A stretch of DNA of 35,850 nt from an uncultured Actinomycetes bacterium (GTDB lineage: Bacteria; Actinomycetota; Coriobacteriia; Coriobacteriales; Atopobiaceae), in the NCBI GenBank assembly GCA_900318935.1, contig ONMP01000008.1, positions 1 through 35,850 of the forward strand, read 5' to 3'. Both the position numbers and the translations under genes were made by a program. The notes below the pieces were generated by a model that saw only the letters and a program-made list of their open reading frames with translations, was not told where the DNA came from and ran no database searches. This document shows positions 1 through 8,999 of this stretch, one piece after another; position 1 is the first letter of the stretch; each line of letters starts with the position of its first letter.

Positions 1-1782
1 GCCGGCCCTCGTGGCCTTGGGCAGCGTCACCTCGCCGGTCGCGGGGTCGACCGCGAAGCCCCTGGCCGTCGCGTCGGCGGAGGCGTTCTCGTAGGAGAGC
101 GCGCCGACCTTGCCGCTGGTTCCGACGTTCTTGGGCGTCACGGTCGCGGCCTTCGGGTTGTAAGTCACGGAGACGTTCGCCTTCAAGGCCTTGGCTGTGA
201 TGGGGTTCGCGGCCTTTGCGATGGTGAAAGCCGCCTTGGCAGACCCCGTATACCAGCCGATGCCCTTCACGGTGACCTCGTAGGTTCCGGCATCCTTGCG
301 ACCGGAGGCGTACGACACGGTGTAGTCGGTACCCCGGACGAGCGGGGTGCCGTTGAGCGTGACTGATTTGACGACAGGCTTCTTTGCGGTGGCATCATAG
401 GTGTAACTCGTGGTCGAGAGCCTGATGGCGGCCTTGGCGATGCTGCGCGCGGGAGCATTGGTGTAAGTGTCAGCGACGCCGGAGCGAACAGCGACCTTGT
501 CCACGGAAAGCCAGCTAGACGCCTTGCGAGACCACCAGCCCTTCGCGGCCGTCGCGGCCGGAGCGGCGCCATCGAGATCCGTTCGGTATCCGGCACCCAC
601 CTTCCACAAAGCGAGCGACCCGCAGCCTTCGTACATGTCGCCCATGTCGACGTCGTGGTCCCTCGGCATGTCAAAGTTCGAGAGGTTGAGCGACTCGAGC
701 GATGTGCATTCAGCGAACATCCTGTATGTCCCGTATCCACCGGAAAGCCCCTGCACTGAGAGATTGTCTCGAGTTACGGGGTCGGCGATGAGACTAGCGC
801 CACTCAGCGCAGACGCGTCCAGGGACTTGAGGGAGGTGCAGCCGTCAAACATGTGGCCCATGTACAAAACCCTGTCGCTGTGGAACCCCGAGATGTCCAG
901 CGAGGTTAGTGAGTTGCAGCGAAAGAACATGGACATCATGTCCTCCACACTCGACGTATCGAACGTGGAGATGTCCAGTGTCGCAAGCGCATTGCATGAG
1001 CCAAACATGTTTGACATCGACTTGACATTACGGGTGTCAAACCCATTCAAGTCGAGTGAGCGAAGCTTGCTACAGCCAACAAACATGGCGGCCATGTTCG
1101 TCACCCTCGACGTATCCCATCTCGAGAGGGCGAGCTCTATGAGTTCTGCATCCACGCGGAACATGCTGTTCATGTCTGTGGCCCTCGACGTGTCGAGCCC
1201 ACTGAGATCCATGCTCTTGACGTTGGGAAAGAAGCTGAACATATATGCCACGCTCGTCCCGCAGACCACGGTGCCCTCGACCTTGACCCCTGTGATTGAC
1301 GACTTCTCCGAGACAGCCCACGGCCATGAGGAGATACTGGGATTCTTAAGATCTGGGAGCTCGCCGCGCACGCCACCTGCCGGAGCGATTGTGAGGACAC
1401 CCCCGCTTATGGACCATCGGCACGTGCCGAACTTGCCACTCGTGGGGGAGCTTTCCTGGGTTGTCAGAACACGGGGGGTGTCTTGCTCAGGAGCGTAGGG
1501 AGAAGAATCATCTTCTGCCGAGACAACTTCTTGTGGCTCCGTCTCATCCTGAGCGACGAGCCCTTTCTCGATAGGAGCCTCGTTGGCATCGATGCTCTCC
1601 GCCTCGGCGGCTTCTACCGGGGGCACTTCGATGATGGGCGAGTCGTCGCTAACGGGTGTCACGCTCTCCTGCACGACATCCCCATCCTCGATTGCGTCGG
1701 CCAGCGCCTGTGCCGGCAGGCTGCCTAGCGCCATGGCGAGGCTCAGTCCCAGCGAAATCGCCGCCCTCGGTGTCCTTCTCAT
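1..1782 (-). CDS. Secreted BspA-like (DUF285) leucine-rich-repeat surface protein, 3' end outside window
   Basis: Reading the minus strand from ATG at 1782 gives an open frame that runs off the window edge, so the C-terminus is missing. The start follows a G-rich ribosome site (GAGGGGGG); an in-frame ATG at 1797 has a weaker one. The N-terminus MRRTPRAAISLG... with a hydrophobic core and an AQALA site is a signal peptide, followed by an acidic linker. Residues of about 150-370 hold repeated units of the type MFxxCxxLxxLDlSxFDTSxVxxM, the hallmark of DUF285/BspA-like repeats. After a WW-containing linker comes an Ig-like repeat (YDATAKKPVV... to GIGWYTGSAKAAFTI) of the same kind as in the two subtilases at 10739-18108. 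The family is extracellular and often adhesive. The surface anchor, if any, lies outside the window. Role in adhesion is inference. Confidence 0.85.
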   Translation of the reverse strand, partial: MRRTPRAAISLGLSLAMALGSLPAQALADAIEDGDVVQESVTPVSDDSPIIEVPPVEAAEAESIDANEAPIEKGLVAQDETEPQEVVSAEDDSSPYAPEQDTPRVLTTQESSPTSGKFGTCRWSISGGVLTIAPAGGVRGELPDLKNPSISSWPWAVSEKSSITGVKVEGTVVCGTSVAYMFSFFPNVKSMDLSGLDTSRATDMNSMFRVDAELIELALSRWDTSRVTNMAAMFVGCSKLRSLDLNGFDTRNVKSMSNMFGSCNALATLDISTFDTSSVEDMMSMFFRCNSLTSLDISGFHSDRVLYMGHMFDGCTSLKSLDASALSGASLIADPVTRDNLSVQGLSGGYGTYRMFAECTSLESLNLSNFDMPRDHDVDMGDMYEGCGSLALWKVGAGYRTDLDGAAPAATAAKGWWSRKASSWLSVDKVAVRSGVADTYTNAPARSIAKAAIRLSTTSYTYDATAKKPVVKSVTLNGTPLVRGTDYTVSYASGRKDAGTYEVTVKGIGWYTGSAKAAFTIAKAANPITAKALKANVSVTYNPKAATVTPKNVGTSGKVGALSYENASADATARGFAVDPATGEVTLPKATRAG

Positions 1783-1874
1783 CGCCGCCCCCCTCATCGG
1801 TGCGTTTCCAGTTCTGATTTAGGCATTCAGGCACATCGCAGGGGGCTTCTTGCGATTGTGGCAGAGTGTACCAA

Positions 1875-1903
1875 AGGATATTCCCCGCCGCCTTTGGGCA
1901 CAA
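1875..1903 (-). promoter_or_regulatory. Possible promoter of the DUF285 surface protein gene
   Basis: On the minus strand a TTGTGC hexamer (1903-1898) and TATCCT (1880-1875) are separated by 17 bases, about 93 bases before the start codon. The -35 match is poor, so this is tentative. The rest of the 1783-1989 gap shows nothing else recognisable. Confidence 0.3.
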
Positions 1904-1989
1904 ATTGACGTTCTGGCCCTATCGCACAGCACGTCCCGCGCGAAACCGACATTGGCATCGACGAAAAATACCCAAGAGTCGGCAGGCAC

Positions 1990-2418
1990 CTAGCGCCACG
2001 CGGCAACGATGTCGCGGGTGCGTTGGTCGGGCTCCCCGCCGTAGTACTTGTCCAGCACGCAGCCAAAGACCGCCTCGCCCGTCTCGTCGCCAAAGAGCGT
2101 CATGCACGAGCGCACCTTCACGGCATCGATCCAGCCCAGCACGCGCTCGGGGTTGTTCCCGTCAAGGGCCAGCAGCGCACCGGTAATCTCTCGCAGGCGC
2201 GGCATGAGCACGGGGTGCGCCACGTAGGCATCGAGCTCGGCTCGCGAGGCGATGCCGTAGTAGGACGCCATCTGGCTCCTGCCCAGCCCCCGCACCTGCG
2301 GGAAGATATACCAGATCCAGTGCGACGCCTTGAATCCTGCGCGGATCTCCCCGAGCGCGCGCTCGTATTCGCCGCCCTCCTGCGCCCGCACGAACCTCTC
2401 GACACTTGCCTCAGCCAT
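1990..2418 (-). CDS. DUF1810 family protein
   Basis: A 142-residue cytosolic protein with the full set of DUF1810 motifs: an N-terminal RFVRAQ segment, WIWYIFPQVRGLGRS at about residues 34-48, SYYGI, AHPVLMPRLREI, and the C-terminal VRSCMTLFG and FGCVLDKYYGGEPD motifs. The length equals the family norm. The molecular function of DUF1810 is unknown to me; the family occurs widely as a small stand-alone protein. Its ATG overlaps the stop of the upstream membrane-protein gene by 8 bases (ATGGCTGA), so the two are probably translationally coupled and co-transcribed. No signal peptide or membrane segment is seen. Confidence 0.88.
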   Translation of the reverse strand: MAEASVERFVRAQEGGEYERALGEIRAGFKASHWIWYIFPQVRGLGRSQMASYYGIASRAELDAYVAHPVLMPRLREITGALLALDGNNPERVLGWIDAVKVRSCMTLFGDETGEAVFGCVLDKYYGGEPDQRTRDIVAAWR

Positions 2419-2767
2419 CCGTGCCCTCCTCGTCCCGCTGCCGCAGCAGCTCGTCGTACTGCGCGTACAGCCGCTGCGTGCCGTTCTCCAGATGATAGTA
2501 ATGCACGACGTACGGCACGAGCAACACTAGGAACAAGACCATGAGCGCCGCCGACGCCACGGTCGGCGAGAGAATCGTCGCGACGGCCGTCGCGAGCTCC
2601 ATCAGCGCAAAGGCGAGGGTGACGAGCAGGTGGACCAGCCGCTCGTGCTGAAAGAAGGACGTCTGCGCGAGGTGCTCCTCGAGGACGCGGCCCCAGTCCG
2701 TGCCGGAGGGGCTGGCCCCGAGCAGCGCATCGATTCGTGCCAGGTATTCGTCAAGTCTCTTCCCCAT
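2411..2767 (-). CDS. Small membrane protein with two transmembrane helices
   Basis: A 118-residue protein from the ATG at 2767, chosen because GGAGGTGAC lies directly before it; the frame stays open upstream to 2809 but no ribosome site supports that longer start. The N-terminal 50 residues are soluble and charged (MGKRLDEYLARID...). They are followed by two closely spaced hydrophobic stretches (about residues 48-68, LVTLAFALMELATAVATIL, and 72-90, AALMVLFLVLLVPYVVHYY) and a charged tail. The topology suggests a membrane hairpin with both ends in the cytoplasm. I do not recognise a named family. It forms a two-gene unit with the overlapping DUF1810 gene. Confidence 0.75.
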   Translation of the reverse strand: MGKRLDEYLARIDALLGASPSGTDWGRVLEEHLAQTSFFQHERLVHLLVTLAFALMELATAVATILSPTVASAALMVLFLVLLVPYVVHYYHLENGTQRLYAQYDELLRQRDEEGTDG

Positions 2768-2808
2768 GTCACCTCCTCTGCTGCGATGCGCACGATACGT
2801 CACAGACA

Positions 2809-3044
2809 CTAGCCCCCAAAGAACGACGCGAGCACTTGAGAGGCTCTCCTGCGCAGCTGCGTCATGTCGTCGCTGTCATTCGCAAGCAAGTAGTCAAGCA
2901 TACAGCTCCTCAAGCTGGTACTCGGCATCCCCAGAGATTGTTGTAGTCCTTGACGTCCCGGATAACGCTAGAAGTGTCGGTGCGACCCATGATGTCCTCC
3001 ATCCCACGAGCGTCCTCCGCACGCCGGCTATCATAATGCATCAT
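2809..3044 (-). pseudogene. Probable relic of a small gene, split over two frames
   Basis: No intact gene of normal size is present in 2810-3105. On the minus strand a 44-codon frame (3044-2910) contains MEDIMGRTDTSSVIRDVKDY. A second frame overlaps it downstream and reads DAEYQLEELYA then stop. A third (2901-2809) starts MLDYLLANDSDDMTQLRRRA. Together they read like one continuous helical polypeptide broken by frameshifts. I cannot assign a family. It lies next to the decayed ATPase gene at 3106-4415, so this may be one degenerating accessory patch. Alternatively the short frames are chance. Confidence 0.3.
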
Positions 3045-3105
3045 ACCAGCCGCAGGGAATCAATTTTGCATAAGGCTTCACGGTAATCCACCCCTTCGGC
3101 GTTAC

Positions 3106-4415
3106 TCACGACCGACCGGCCAACCGCGCCGGACTGAGTCGGTCCTCGCGGTGCACGTTCCTGACCAGGTCGTAAATACTATGCGCCTTGAAGGGAGCGA
3201 CATACCCGCGCGCACGTCGGCATGAGCTGCCCCAACATCCAAACTCCACCTCGGCGTTCGGAACCGCAAGCACGTATTCTTCGGTGCGTTCATCGTGCGC
3301 CTTTATGGTGAGGTATCCTGCCTGATAGAGCAGTGGCACGATATCCGGGTCATCGATGCGATAATCCGAAAGGCGCTCTTCCGTAGCGTAAATCGTCTCG
3401 TCAACGAGTCTTCGCGGGTCAAAAGCCTCCTCGTGTAGACGCCTCACGAGGAACGTCGGCGTCCCCGTACCAAACCACTAAGAACCGAGGCGAAGCTCAG
3501 TGAGAGCGTTGAGCAAACTATACGGATTATAGACACGCGTGTTTGAACGCCTGTCGTCATCTCGCCCTGAATCGTCTGGCGATACGTCATCCGCTAACAC
3601 ACGCAGGGCGAAAGGTCCATCGGGAAGAAAGCAGTATCCGTCGTATTTTGCGCGCAGCGCACTCAGGCAAGCTCCTCCGTCCATTCGCTTCGCTCGCGCG
3701 AACTCCTCGAGCTCAGGACCAAAGGTAGCAACCAGCTCCTCCTCGGTGATGCCACAGACGCCGGCAAACTCCGCGGAGAGCGAAATGTCGCGCAGGTTGA
3801 TCAAGTCACTGAATATGGACACCTTGCTGAACTTCGTCACCCCGTGATAAAGACCGTGCGCAAATGTGCGTCGGCTTTCTTGAGTACGGTATAAAACCCC
3901 TTGAGTATCGCCCTATTTCGCTCTAGTACTGCAGAGTTTCCATCGCGTCAAGCAAGGGCTTGTCGTATTCGTCGACAAGGACTGCGCAACGTCTGCGCGT
4001 GCGCCGCACACAACACATCGTAGAAACGATCGCCAAAACCCACCGCCACTCGATTGAGCTCAAGGTCACGCTCCCATCGAGCAAGCTGCGTACCAAGCAC
4101 GTCTTCCAAACGATCTTCCCGGTAGTTCGCGCCATCAAAGTCCAGATGGAAGACGGGGTTTCCCTCCCAAGCACCAGGATCCTCTTCCGCGAGCCTCTCG
4201 ATCGCAAGCCTCTCAAAGAGGCCTTTCCTTCCAGCAAGATAATACTTTAGCGTCGAAACAAGCAGACTCTTGCCAAAGCGTCTGGGCCGACTCAGAAAGA
4301 AAGGCGTCGATATGGATGCTATCCGATATATGTAGGCAGTCTTGTCCACGTACACATACCCATCGCGCCTCTGCTTTTCAAAGTCCTGTATGCCTATGGG
4401 TAGCATCCTGCCCAT
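3106..4415 (-). pseudogene. Decayed AAA-ATPase-like / PD-(D/E)XK nuclease family gene
   Basis: The pieces together match the AAA-ATPase_like (PF09820) protein family that normally carries a C-terminal PD-(D/E)XK nuclease domain (DUF1703). The first piece starts MGRMLPIGIQDFEKQRRDGY, with the family motif FFLSRPRRFGKSLL acting as a P-loop. It then frameshifts near 3970, and another frame gives the Walker B-like VLVDEYDKPLLD. That frame hits TAG at 3923. A third frame gives ERNRAILKGFYTVLKKAD and stops at 3842-3840. A fourth starts VTKFSKVSIFSDL. An in-frame TAG at 3478 then breaks this frame before WFGTGTPTFLV. The tail after VLAVPNAEV is scrambled and the nuclease domain is missing. At least four disabling changes make function very unlikely. 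These genes are common multicopy accessory genes in gut anaerobes. Confidence 0.88.
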
Positions 4416-4534
4416 GTTCCGGACCCCCTCGACCAGCGATAACAGTAGTCATAAAGCAGCACAGTTATTGTTTGACCCATGCGGGGACATCCCCCATTTA
4501 CCCACCCCGAAGCGCATGGCCTGAACACGTGAAA

Positions 4535-4571
4535 GACGCCCCCGCTACGTAACTCACGCAACGGGGGCGTC
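4535..4571 (-). terminator. Terminator after rpsJ
   Basis: GACGCCCCC pairs with GGGGGCGTC around a 19-base loop region. On the minus strand the stem is followed by TTTC. It lies about 28 bases past the rpsJ stop and would end the rpsL-rpsG-fusA-rpsJ transcript. The remaining 4416-4534 gap holds only a small GGGGACATCCCC palindrome. Confidence 0.65.
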
Positions 4572-4598
4572 CCACTTCACTCGCGCTATTCGATCGCT

Positions 4599-4907
4599 CT
4601 ACAGCTTGATCTCGATGTCCACGCCTGCGGGCAGGTCCATGCGCATCAGGCTGTCAACCGTGGAGCTCGACGGGTCGAGGATGTCGATGAGACGCTTGTG
4701 GGTGCGCATCTCGAACTGCTCACGGGAGTCCTTGTCCTTGTGCGGCGAGCGGATGACCGTGTAGAGGTTGCGCTCGGTGGGCAGGGGGATGGGGCCGCTG
4801 ACGCGAGCGCCCGTCTTCTGCGCGGTGTCTACGATTAGCTTGGCGGATTGATCAACTACCTCATGATCGTAGCCCTTGAGGCGGATCCTGATCTTTTGGG
4901 TTGGCAC
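4599..4907 (-). CDS. rpsJ: 30S ribosomal protein S10
   Basis: A 102-residue S10 with [11 protein letters not shown] at the N-terminus, [12 protein letters not shown] and the RTHKRLIDI motif; length is normal. S10 binds 16S rRNA in the 30S head and, as NusE, takes part in transcription antitermination. The start is GTG at 4907, preceded by AGGAGG. It sits 51 bases after fusA, in the place where tuf is usually found in the str operon. It is cut off downstream by a terminator rather than being followed by rplC-rplD, so S10 appears attached to the str operon and separated from the rest of the S10 cluster, unless that cluster lies elsewhere with a second arrangement. Confidence 0.98.
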   Translation of the reverse strand: MPTQKIRIRLKGYDHEVVDQSAKLIVDTAQKTGARVSGPIPLPTERNLYTVIRSPHKDKDSREQFEMRTHKRLIDILDPSSSTVDSLMRMDLPAGVDIEIKL

Positions 4908-4923
4908 TGTTACCTCCTGTGAT

Positions 4924-4941
4924 GCGGGGCCCTCGCCCCGC
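4924..4941 (-). other. GC-rich hairpin between fusA and rpsJ
   Basis: A perfect 7-bp stem (GCGGGGC/GCCCCGC) with a CCTC loop lies in the 51-base fusA-rpsJ gap. There is no T tract, so it is more likely an mRNA stability or processing element than a terminator. It also marks where tuf would be expected. Confidence 0.45.
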
Positions 4942-4958
4942 GTAGGCTACGGATATTA

Positions 4959-7052
4959 CTAGGCGTTGCCGCCATGCTTTTCTATGATGTCTTCACGTAC
5001 TGACTTGGGCACCGGCTCGTAGGAGTCGAACTGCATGGTGTAGCTCGCACGGCCCTGCGTCTGAGAGCGCAGGTCGGTGGCATACCCAAACATCTCGCCC
5101 AGTGGCACCTTAGCCTTGATGACCTTGGTGGTAGTGCGATCCTCCATGCCCTCGATCTTTCCGCGACGAGAGCTGAGGTTGCCCATGACGTCGCCCATGT
5201 ACTGCTCGGGCGTCTCGACCTCGACGGCCTCGACCGGCTCGAGAAGGACAGGGTCGGACATCTTGAGCGCCTTCTTGATGGCCATGGAGCCGGCGACCTT
5301 GAAGGCTGCCTCAGAGGAGTCGACCTCGTGGTAGGAGCCGTCCACGAGCGTGACGCGGATGTCCTGCACCGGGTAGCCAGCGATTACGCCAGAGTTCAGC
5401 GCCTCCTGGATGCCCTTGTCCACGCTGGGGATGTACTCCTTGGGCACGACACCGCCAACGGTGGCGTCCACGAACTCGTAACCCGTGCCTGCGGGCAGCG
5501 GCTCCATGTCGATGACGGCGTCACCGTACTGGCCACGGCCGCCGGACTGGCGGACGAACTTGCCCTGCACGTGCTTGACGGCCTTACCAGCGGTCTCGCG
5601 GTAGGCGACCTGAGGCTTGCCGACGTTGCACTCGACCTTGAACTCGCGTCGTAGACGGTCGACAATGATCTCGAGGTGCAGCTCGCCCATGCCGGCGATG
5701 ATGGTCTGGCCGGTCTCGTGGTCGGTGCGCACCTGGAAGGTCGGGTCCTCCTCGGCGAGCTTCGCCAGACCGACGGACATCTTTTCCTGCTCGGCCTTAG
5801 TCTTCGGCTCGACGGCGACGTCAATAACGGGAGCAGCGAACTCGATGGACTCGAGAACGATGGGGTGCTTCTCGTCGCAGAGCGTGTCGCCGGTGGTGGT
5901 GTTCTTGAGTCCGACGCAGGCCACGATGTCGCCGGCGAAGCAGTTGTCGCGGTCCACGCGCTCGTTGGCGTTCATCTCGAGGATGCGGCCCAGACGCTCG
6001 CGCTTGTCCTTGACGGAATTGTACACGTAGCTGCCGGCCTCGGCCTGTCCCGAGTACACGCGGAAGTAGGTAAGCTTGCCGACATAGGGGTCGGTCATGA
6101 TCTTGAACGCGAGGGCACTGAAGGGCTCCTTGGGGTCTGCGATGCGATGGTCCTCGTTGCCCTTGAGGTCCACGCCGTCGATCGACTTGACGTCGAGCGG
6201 GCTGGGCAGGTAGTCGACGACTGCGTCGAGCAGCTCCTGGATGCCCTTGTTTTTGTAGGCAGAACCCACAAAGACAGGATTCAACTCGCCGGCAAGCGTG
6301 CCCTTGCGGATGGCTGCCTTCAAGGTCTCGACGGGAATCTCTTCCTCCATGAGGGCGAGCTCCTCGAGCTCCTCGTCAAACATTGACGCCGCATCAAGCA
6401 GCTCGTCGCGCTTTTGCTGCGCGAGCTCTGCGAAGTCCTCGGGGATCTCGTCGAGCTTCTGGGGATAGATCATCCCCTTGGCGTCCTCCTGGAAGTCCCA
6501 GGCCTCCATGGTAACGAGGTCCACAAGGCCCCAGAACTGTGACTCGGAACCCATGGGAATCTGTGCCGCCACGGCATTTGCGCCCAGACGGTCCTTCATG
6601 GTCTCGATGGCATGGAAGAAGTCCGCGCCGACGCGGTCGTACTTGTTGATGAAGGCGATGCGCGGCACGCCGTAGGTACCGGCCTGGCGCCACACCGTCT
6701 CGGACTGGGGCTGCACGCCGGCCACGGCGTCAAAGACCGCCACGGCACCGTCAAGCACGCGAAGGCAGCGCTCGACCTCGGCCGTGAAGTCTACGTGGCC
6801 CGGGGTGTCGATGATCTGAATCACGTAGTCACCCCAGAAGCACGTGGTCGCTGCAGAGGTAATCGTCACGCCGCGCTCCTGCTCCTGAACCATCCAGTCC
6901 ATGGTGGCAGCACCGTCGTGCACCTCGCCGATCTTGTGCGTCTTGCCCGTATAATAGAGAATGCGCTCGGTCGTCGTCGTCTTGCCCGCATCGATGTGGG
7001 CCATGATGCCGATGTTGCGCAGGTTTTCGAGCTTGTACTTAGCTTTTGCCAT
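4959..7052 (-). CDS. fusA: Elongation factor G
   Basis: A 697-residue translational GTPase that drives tRNA-mRNA translocation. The G1 P-loop is [12 protein letters not shown] at residues 18-29, G2 lies in the [11 protein letters not shown] switch, G3 is DTPGHVDFT and G4 is NKYDR (commonly NKMDR in the family). Domain II, the split domains III-V and the C-terminal [10 protein letters not shown] region are all present; length is typical. The ribosome site GGAGAG lies a little far (about 10 bases) from the ATG. It is the third gene of the rpsL-rpsG-fusA-rpsJ operon, 29 bases after rpsG. Confidence 0.98.
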   Translation of the reverse strand: MAKAKYKLENLRNIGIMAHIDAGKTTTTERILYYTGKTHKIGEVHDGAATMDWMVQEQERGVTITSAATTCFWGDYVIQIIDTPGHVDFTAEVERCLRVLDGAVAVFDAVAGVQPQSETVWRQAGTYGVPRIAFINKYDRVGADFFHAIETMKDRLGANAVAAQIPMGSESQFWGLVDLVTMEAWDFQEDAKGMIYPQKLDEIPEDFAELAQQKRDELLDAASMFDEELEELALMEEEIPVETLKAAIRKGTLAGELNPVFVGSAYKNKGIQELLDAVVDYLPSPLDVKSIDGVDLKGNEDHRIADPKEPFSALAFKIMTDPYVGKLTYFRVYSGQAEAGSYVYNSVKDKRERLGRILEMNANERVDRDNCFAGDIVACVGLKNTTTGDTLCDEKHPIVLESIEFAAPVIDVAVEPKTKAEQEKMSVGLAKLAEEDPTFQVRTDHETGQTIIAGMGELHLEIIVDRLRREFKVECNVGKPQVAYRETAGKAVKHVQGKFVRQSGGRGQYGDAVIDMEPLPAGTGYEFVDATVGGVVPKEYIPSVDKGIQEALNSGVIAGYPVQDIRVTLVDGSYHEVDSSEAAFKVAGSMAIKKALKMSDPVLLEPVEAVEVETPEQYMGDVMGNLSSRRGKIEGMEDRTTTKVIKAKVPLGEMFGYATDLRSQTQGRASYTMQFDSYEPVPKSVREDIIEKHGGNA

Positions 7053-7081
7053 AAAGAGTAACTCTCCGGATTCTGACTAGC

Positions 7082-7552
7082 CTAGAAGCGATAATGCGAG
7101 AAGGCGCGGTTGGCCTCGGCCATCTTGAAGAGGTCCTCACGACGCTTGACGGAGGCACCGACACCATTGGCGGCATCCATGATCTCGTTTGCGAGACGCT
7201 GAGCCATCGTCTTCTCCTTGCGGGCGCGGGAGAAGTTGACCATCCAGCGGATGGCGAGCGTGGTGGCACGACGGGAGTTGACCTCCATGGGCACCTGATA
7301 GGTGGCGCCACCGACACGCTTGGGCTTGACCTCGAGGGTCGGGCGGACGTTGTCCATGGCCTTCTTGAAGACGACCAGCGGATCCTGCTCGGTGCGCTGC
7401 TCGACGATGTCAAAGGCATCGTAGACGATGCGCTCGGCGATGGACTTCTTGCCGTCAAGCAGGACCTTGTTAATCAGCTGCGTGACGAGACGGTTGTTGT
7501 ACTTTGCGTCCGGCATGACCTCACGACGGACTGCTGCTGCACGACGCGGCAT
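7082..7552 (-). CDS. rpsG: 30S ribosomal protein S7
   Basis: A 156-residue S7, the primary 16S rRNA binding protein that nucleates assembly of the 30S head. It starts [20 protein letters not shown] and has [28 protein letters not shown] and the [10 protein letters not shown] motifs in family order. The ATG follows GAGGAG. The C-terminus ends AFSHYRF, the normal short form. It lies between rpsL (50-base gap) and fusA (29-base gap) in the str operon. In many bacteria S7 represses translation of this operon; nothing in the gap can confirm that here. Confidence 0.98.
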   Translation of the reverse strand: MPRRAAAVRREVMPDAKYNNRLVTQLINKVLLDGKKSIAERIVYDAFDIVEQRTEQDPLVVFKKAMDNVRPTLEVKPKRVGGATYQVPMEVNSRRATTLAIRWMVNFSRARKEKTMAQRLANEIMDAANGVGASVKRREDLFKMAEANRAFSHYRF

Positions 7553-7602
7553 GTTGTATCTCCTCTACCTAGAACTATTCTTGCGTGTGTGGACAATGCC
7601 GC

Positions 7603-7974
7603 TTACTTGGGGCGCTTAGCACCGTAGCGGGAACGGGCGCGCTTGCGATTCTGCACGGCCGCGCAGTCGTAGGCGCCACGGATAATCTTGTAACGAACGC
7701 CGGGGAGGTCGCGCACACGGCCACCGCGGATGAGCACGATCGAGTGCTCCTGAAGGTTGTGGCCCTCACCGGGAATGTAAGCCGTTACCTCGATGCCGTT
7801 GACGAGACGCACGCGGGCAACCTTGCGAAGTGCGGAATTCGGCTTCTTGGGCGTAGTCGTGAAGACGCGGGTGCAGACGCCACGTTTCTGGGGGTTGTGC
7901 TGGAGTGCCGCGTTCTTGGACTTGGACGCAACGGACTTGCGACCCTGACGCACGAGCTGGTTAATGGTAGGCAA
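7603..7974 (-). CDS. rpsL: 30S ribosomal protein S12 (Arg at position 88)
   Basis: A 123-residue S12 of the decoding centre, with [13 protein letters not shown] at the N-terminus, [19 protein letters not shown] and [10 protein letters not shown]. Translation begins at TTG (7974), preceded by AAGGAGAAACGC; no ATG or GTG fits better. The loop normally reading GGRVKDLPGVRY reads [12 protein letters not shown], placing Arg (codon CGC, 7713-7711) at residue 88. This is the position where Lys-to-Arg change confers streptomycin resistance in Mycobacterium (K88R) and E. coli (K87R). Lys43 in the PKKPNSA loop is the sensitive type. It is the first gene of the str operon and has its own strong promoter at 8057-8085. 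Confidence 0.98.
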   Translation of the reverse strand: MPTINQLVRQGRKSVASKSKNAALQHNPQKRGVCTRVFTTTPKKPNSALRKVARVRLVNGIEVTAYIPGEGHNLQEHSIVLIRGGRVRDLPGVRYKIIRGAYDCAAVQNRKRARSRYGAKRPK

Positions 7975-8056
7975 AGCGTTTCTCCTTCGTACCTATCGGT
8001 TGTTTATGTATCGACAAAGGCGGCGCAGCACCACCACCTTGAATCAGCAATGTGTT

Positions 8057-8085
8057 AGACTACGCCGCTTTGCACTTGTTGTCAA
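8057..8085 (-). promoter_or_regulatory. Promoter of the rpsL-rpsG-fusA-rpsJ operon
   Basis: On the minus strand there is a perfect TTGACA (8085-8080), a 17-base spacer and TAGTCT (8062-8057). The predicted transcription start is about 75 bases before rpsL. The REP doublet at 8126-8191 lies 40 bases upstream of the -35 box. Confidence 0.75.
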
Positions 8086-8125
8086 CACACCGCGCAGCCG
8101 GGCGTTGCCCTTTGTGACGGCCCTG

Positions 8126-8191
8126 TGACCACAAACCCGCTGTGGGATCGTGGTCAGTTTTGACCACGATCCCACAGCGGGTTTGTGGTCA
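8126..8191. repeat. REP doublet (REPIN-like), left of the RAYT gene
   Basis: Two 31-base units in perfect inverted order, separated by GTTT: arm A (8126-8156, starting TGACCACAAACCC and ending GTGGTCA) and its exact reverse complement A' (8161-8191). Each arm is itself an imperfect hairpin (TGACCAC...GTGGTCA with CCC/GGG inside). The last arm supplies the TGA stop codon of the RAYT gene. Such paired REPs are the substrate form mobilised by RAYT proteins. Confidence 0.92.
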
Positions 8192-8944
8192 TCGTCTACG
8201 CGCACGACGAACGGTCGATACGCTTAATCCCGTCATTCGAGCCACCTGGCCCGCAGTAATCCCTCGATCAAGCAAGGTGCACAGGAGGTTTGCGCGAGTT
8301 TCTGGCTTCATACCCGACAAATCCTTGAGCTTGCTTGCCCCAAGAGCAGCGTGCGCAATGACCAACGCCTCATCGTCTGTAAGGTGACCTCTCAATCTGC
8401 TGCCAGGAAACGCTAGGCCAGAGAGCTGCATCTTGTGGAACCTGACAAACTCTTCGATACTTCCGAACATTCCCATCAACAAATCCGTACGGCACAGCAA
8501 GGGGGTGTTTTTAAGATGCTCTTGCACGCTGCTCCAGGCATACTGACTGGCAAAGCAGATTCCTGCCACCTGCGGATTCTGATGGATATAGCGAGCGGCA
8601 CACAGAAGGTACGCATCGTTCTCGACCGGCTCGCTCCAAAAGCGGCCCGAATACAGAGTCCCCTCATGCTCATACCGGTTGCGGTAGTGTTCAGTATAGC
8701 CACGGTTTAGCAGCGCCATCGCATCCGAAAGCCGTCGTTTGGGATCCTCAATGAGCATGTGCACGTGGTTACTCATCAGGCAATAAGCGTGATACGAAAG
8801 CTCGCATTCATCGCGAACCTCGCGCATCAGCGCTTTGAACCTTGCGCGGTCTGAATTGTCCTCGAACAATATATGTCCGTCGTTCCCTTTCACGACCGCA
8901 TGGTAAAAGCCCGATTGGCTCAGCTTGCGTGGGGTACCCGACAT
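8189..8944 (-). CDS. REP-associated tyrosine transposase (RAYT, Y1/HUH family)
   Basis: A 251-residue TnpA_REP-type Y1 transposase. The N-terminal GFYHAVVKGNDG is typical of the family. The metal-binding HUH motif is SNHVHMLIE (His60, His62) and the catalytic tyrosine is Tyr119 in ARYIHQNP. A C-terminal helix-turn-helix (about residues 215-247, ending ITAGQVARMTGLSVSTVRRARRR) probably recognises the REP hairpin. These enzymes nick and rejoin single-stranded REP hairpins and are single-copy, often vertically inherited genes that spread REP sequences through the genome. The ATG at 8944 follows GGGAGGAG. Its TGA stop is the first codon of the left REP doublet, and a second doublet lies 55 bases before its start. 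It looks intact. Confidence 0.93.
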   Translation of the reverse strand: MSGTPRKLSQSGFYHAVVKGNDGHILFEDNSDRARFKALMREVRDECELSYHAYCLMSNHVHMLIEDPKRRLSDAMALLNRGYTEHYRNRYEHEGTLYSGRFWSEPVENDAYLLCAARYIHQNPQVAGICFASQYAWSSVQEHLKNTPLLCRTDLLMGMFGSIEEFVRFHKMQLSGLAFPGSRLRGHLTDDEALVIAHAALGASKLKDLSGMKPETRANLLCTLLDRGITAGQVARMTGLSVSTVRRARRR

Positions 8945-8999
8945 GATGGCTCCTCCCTAGCGCGATTATTCGGACGATGCTTTACCTTATACCCACTTT

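Noticed and set aside
4481-4496. GGGGACATCCCC as another copy of the 22695-22732 palindrome family
   Set aside because: It is only 12 bases, differs at the centre and lacks the outer arms.
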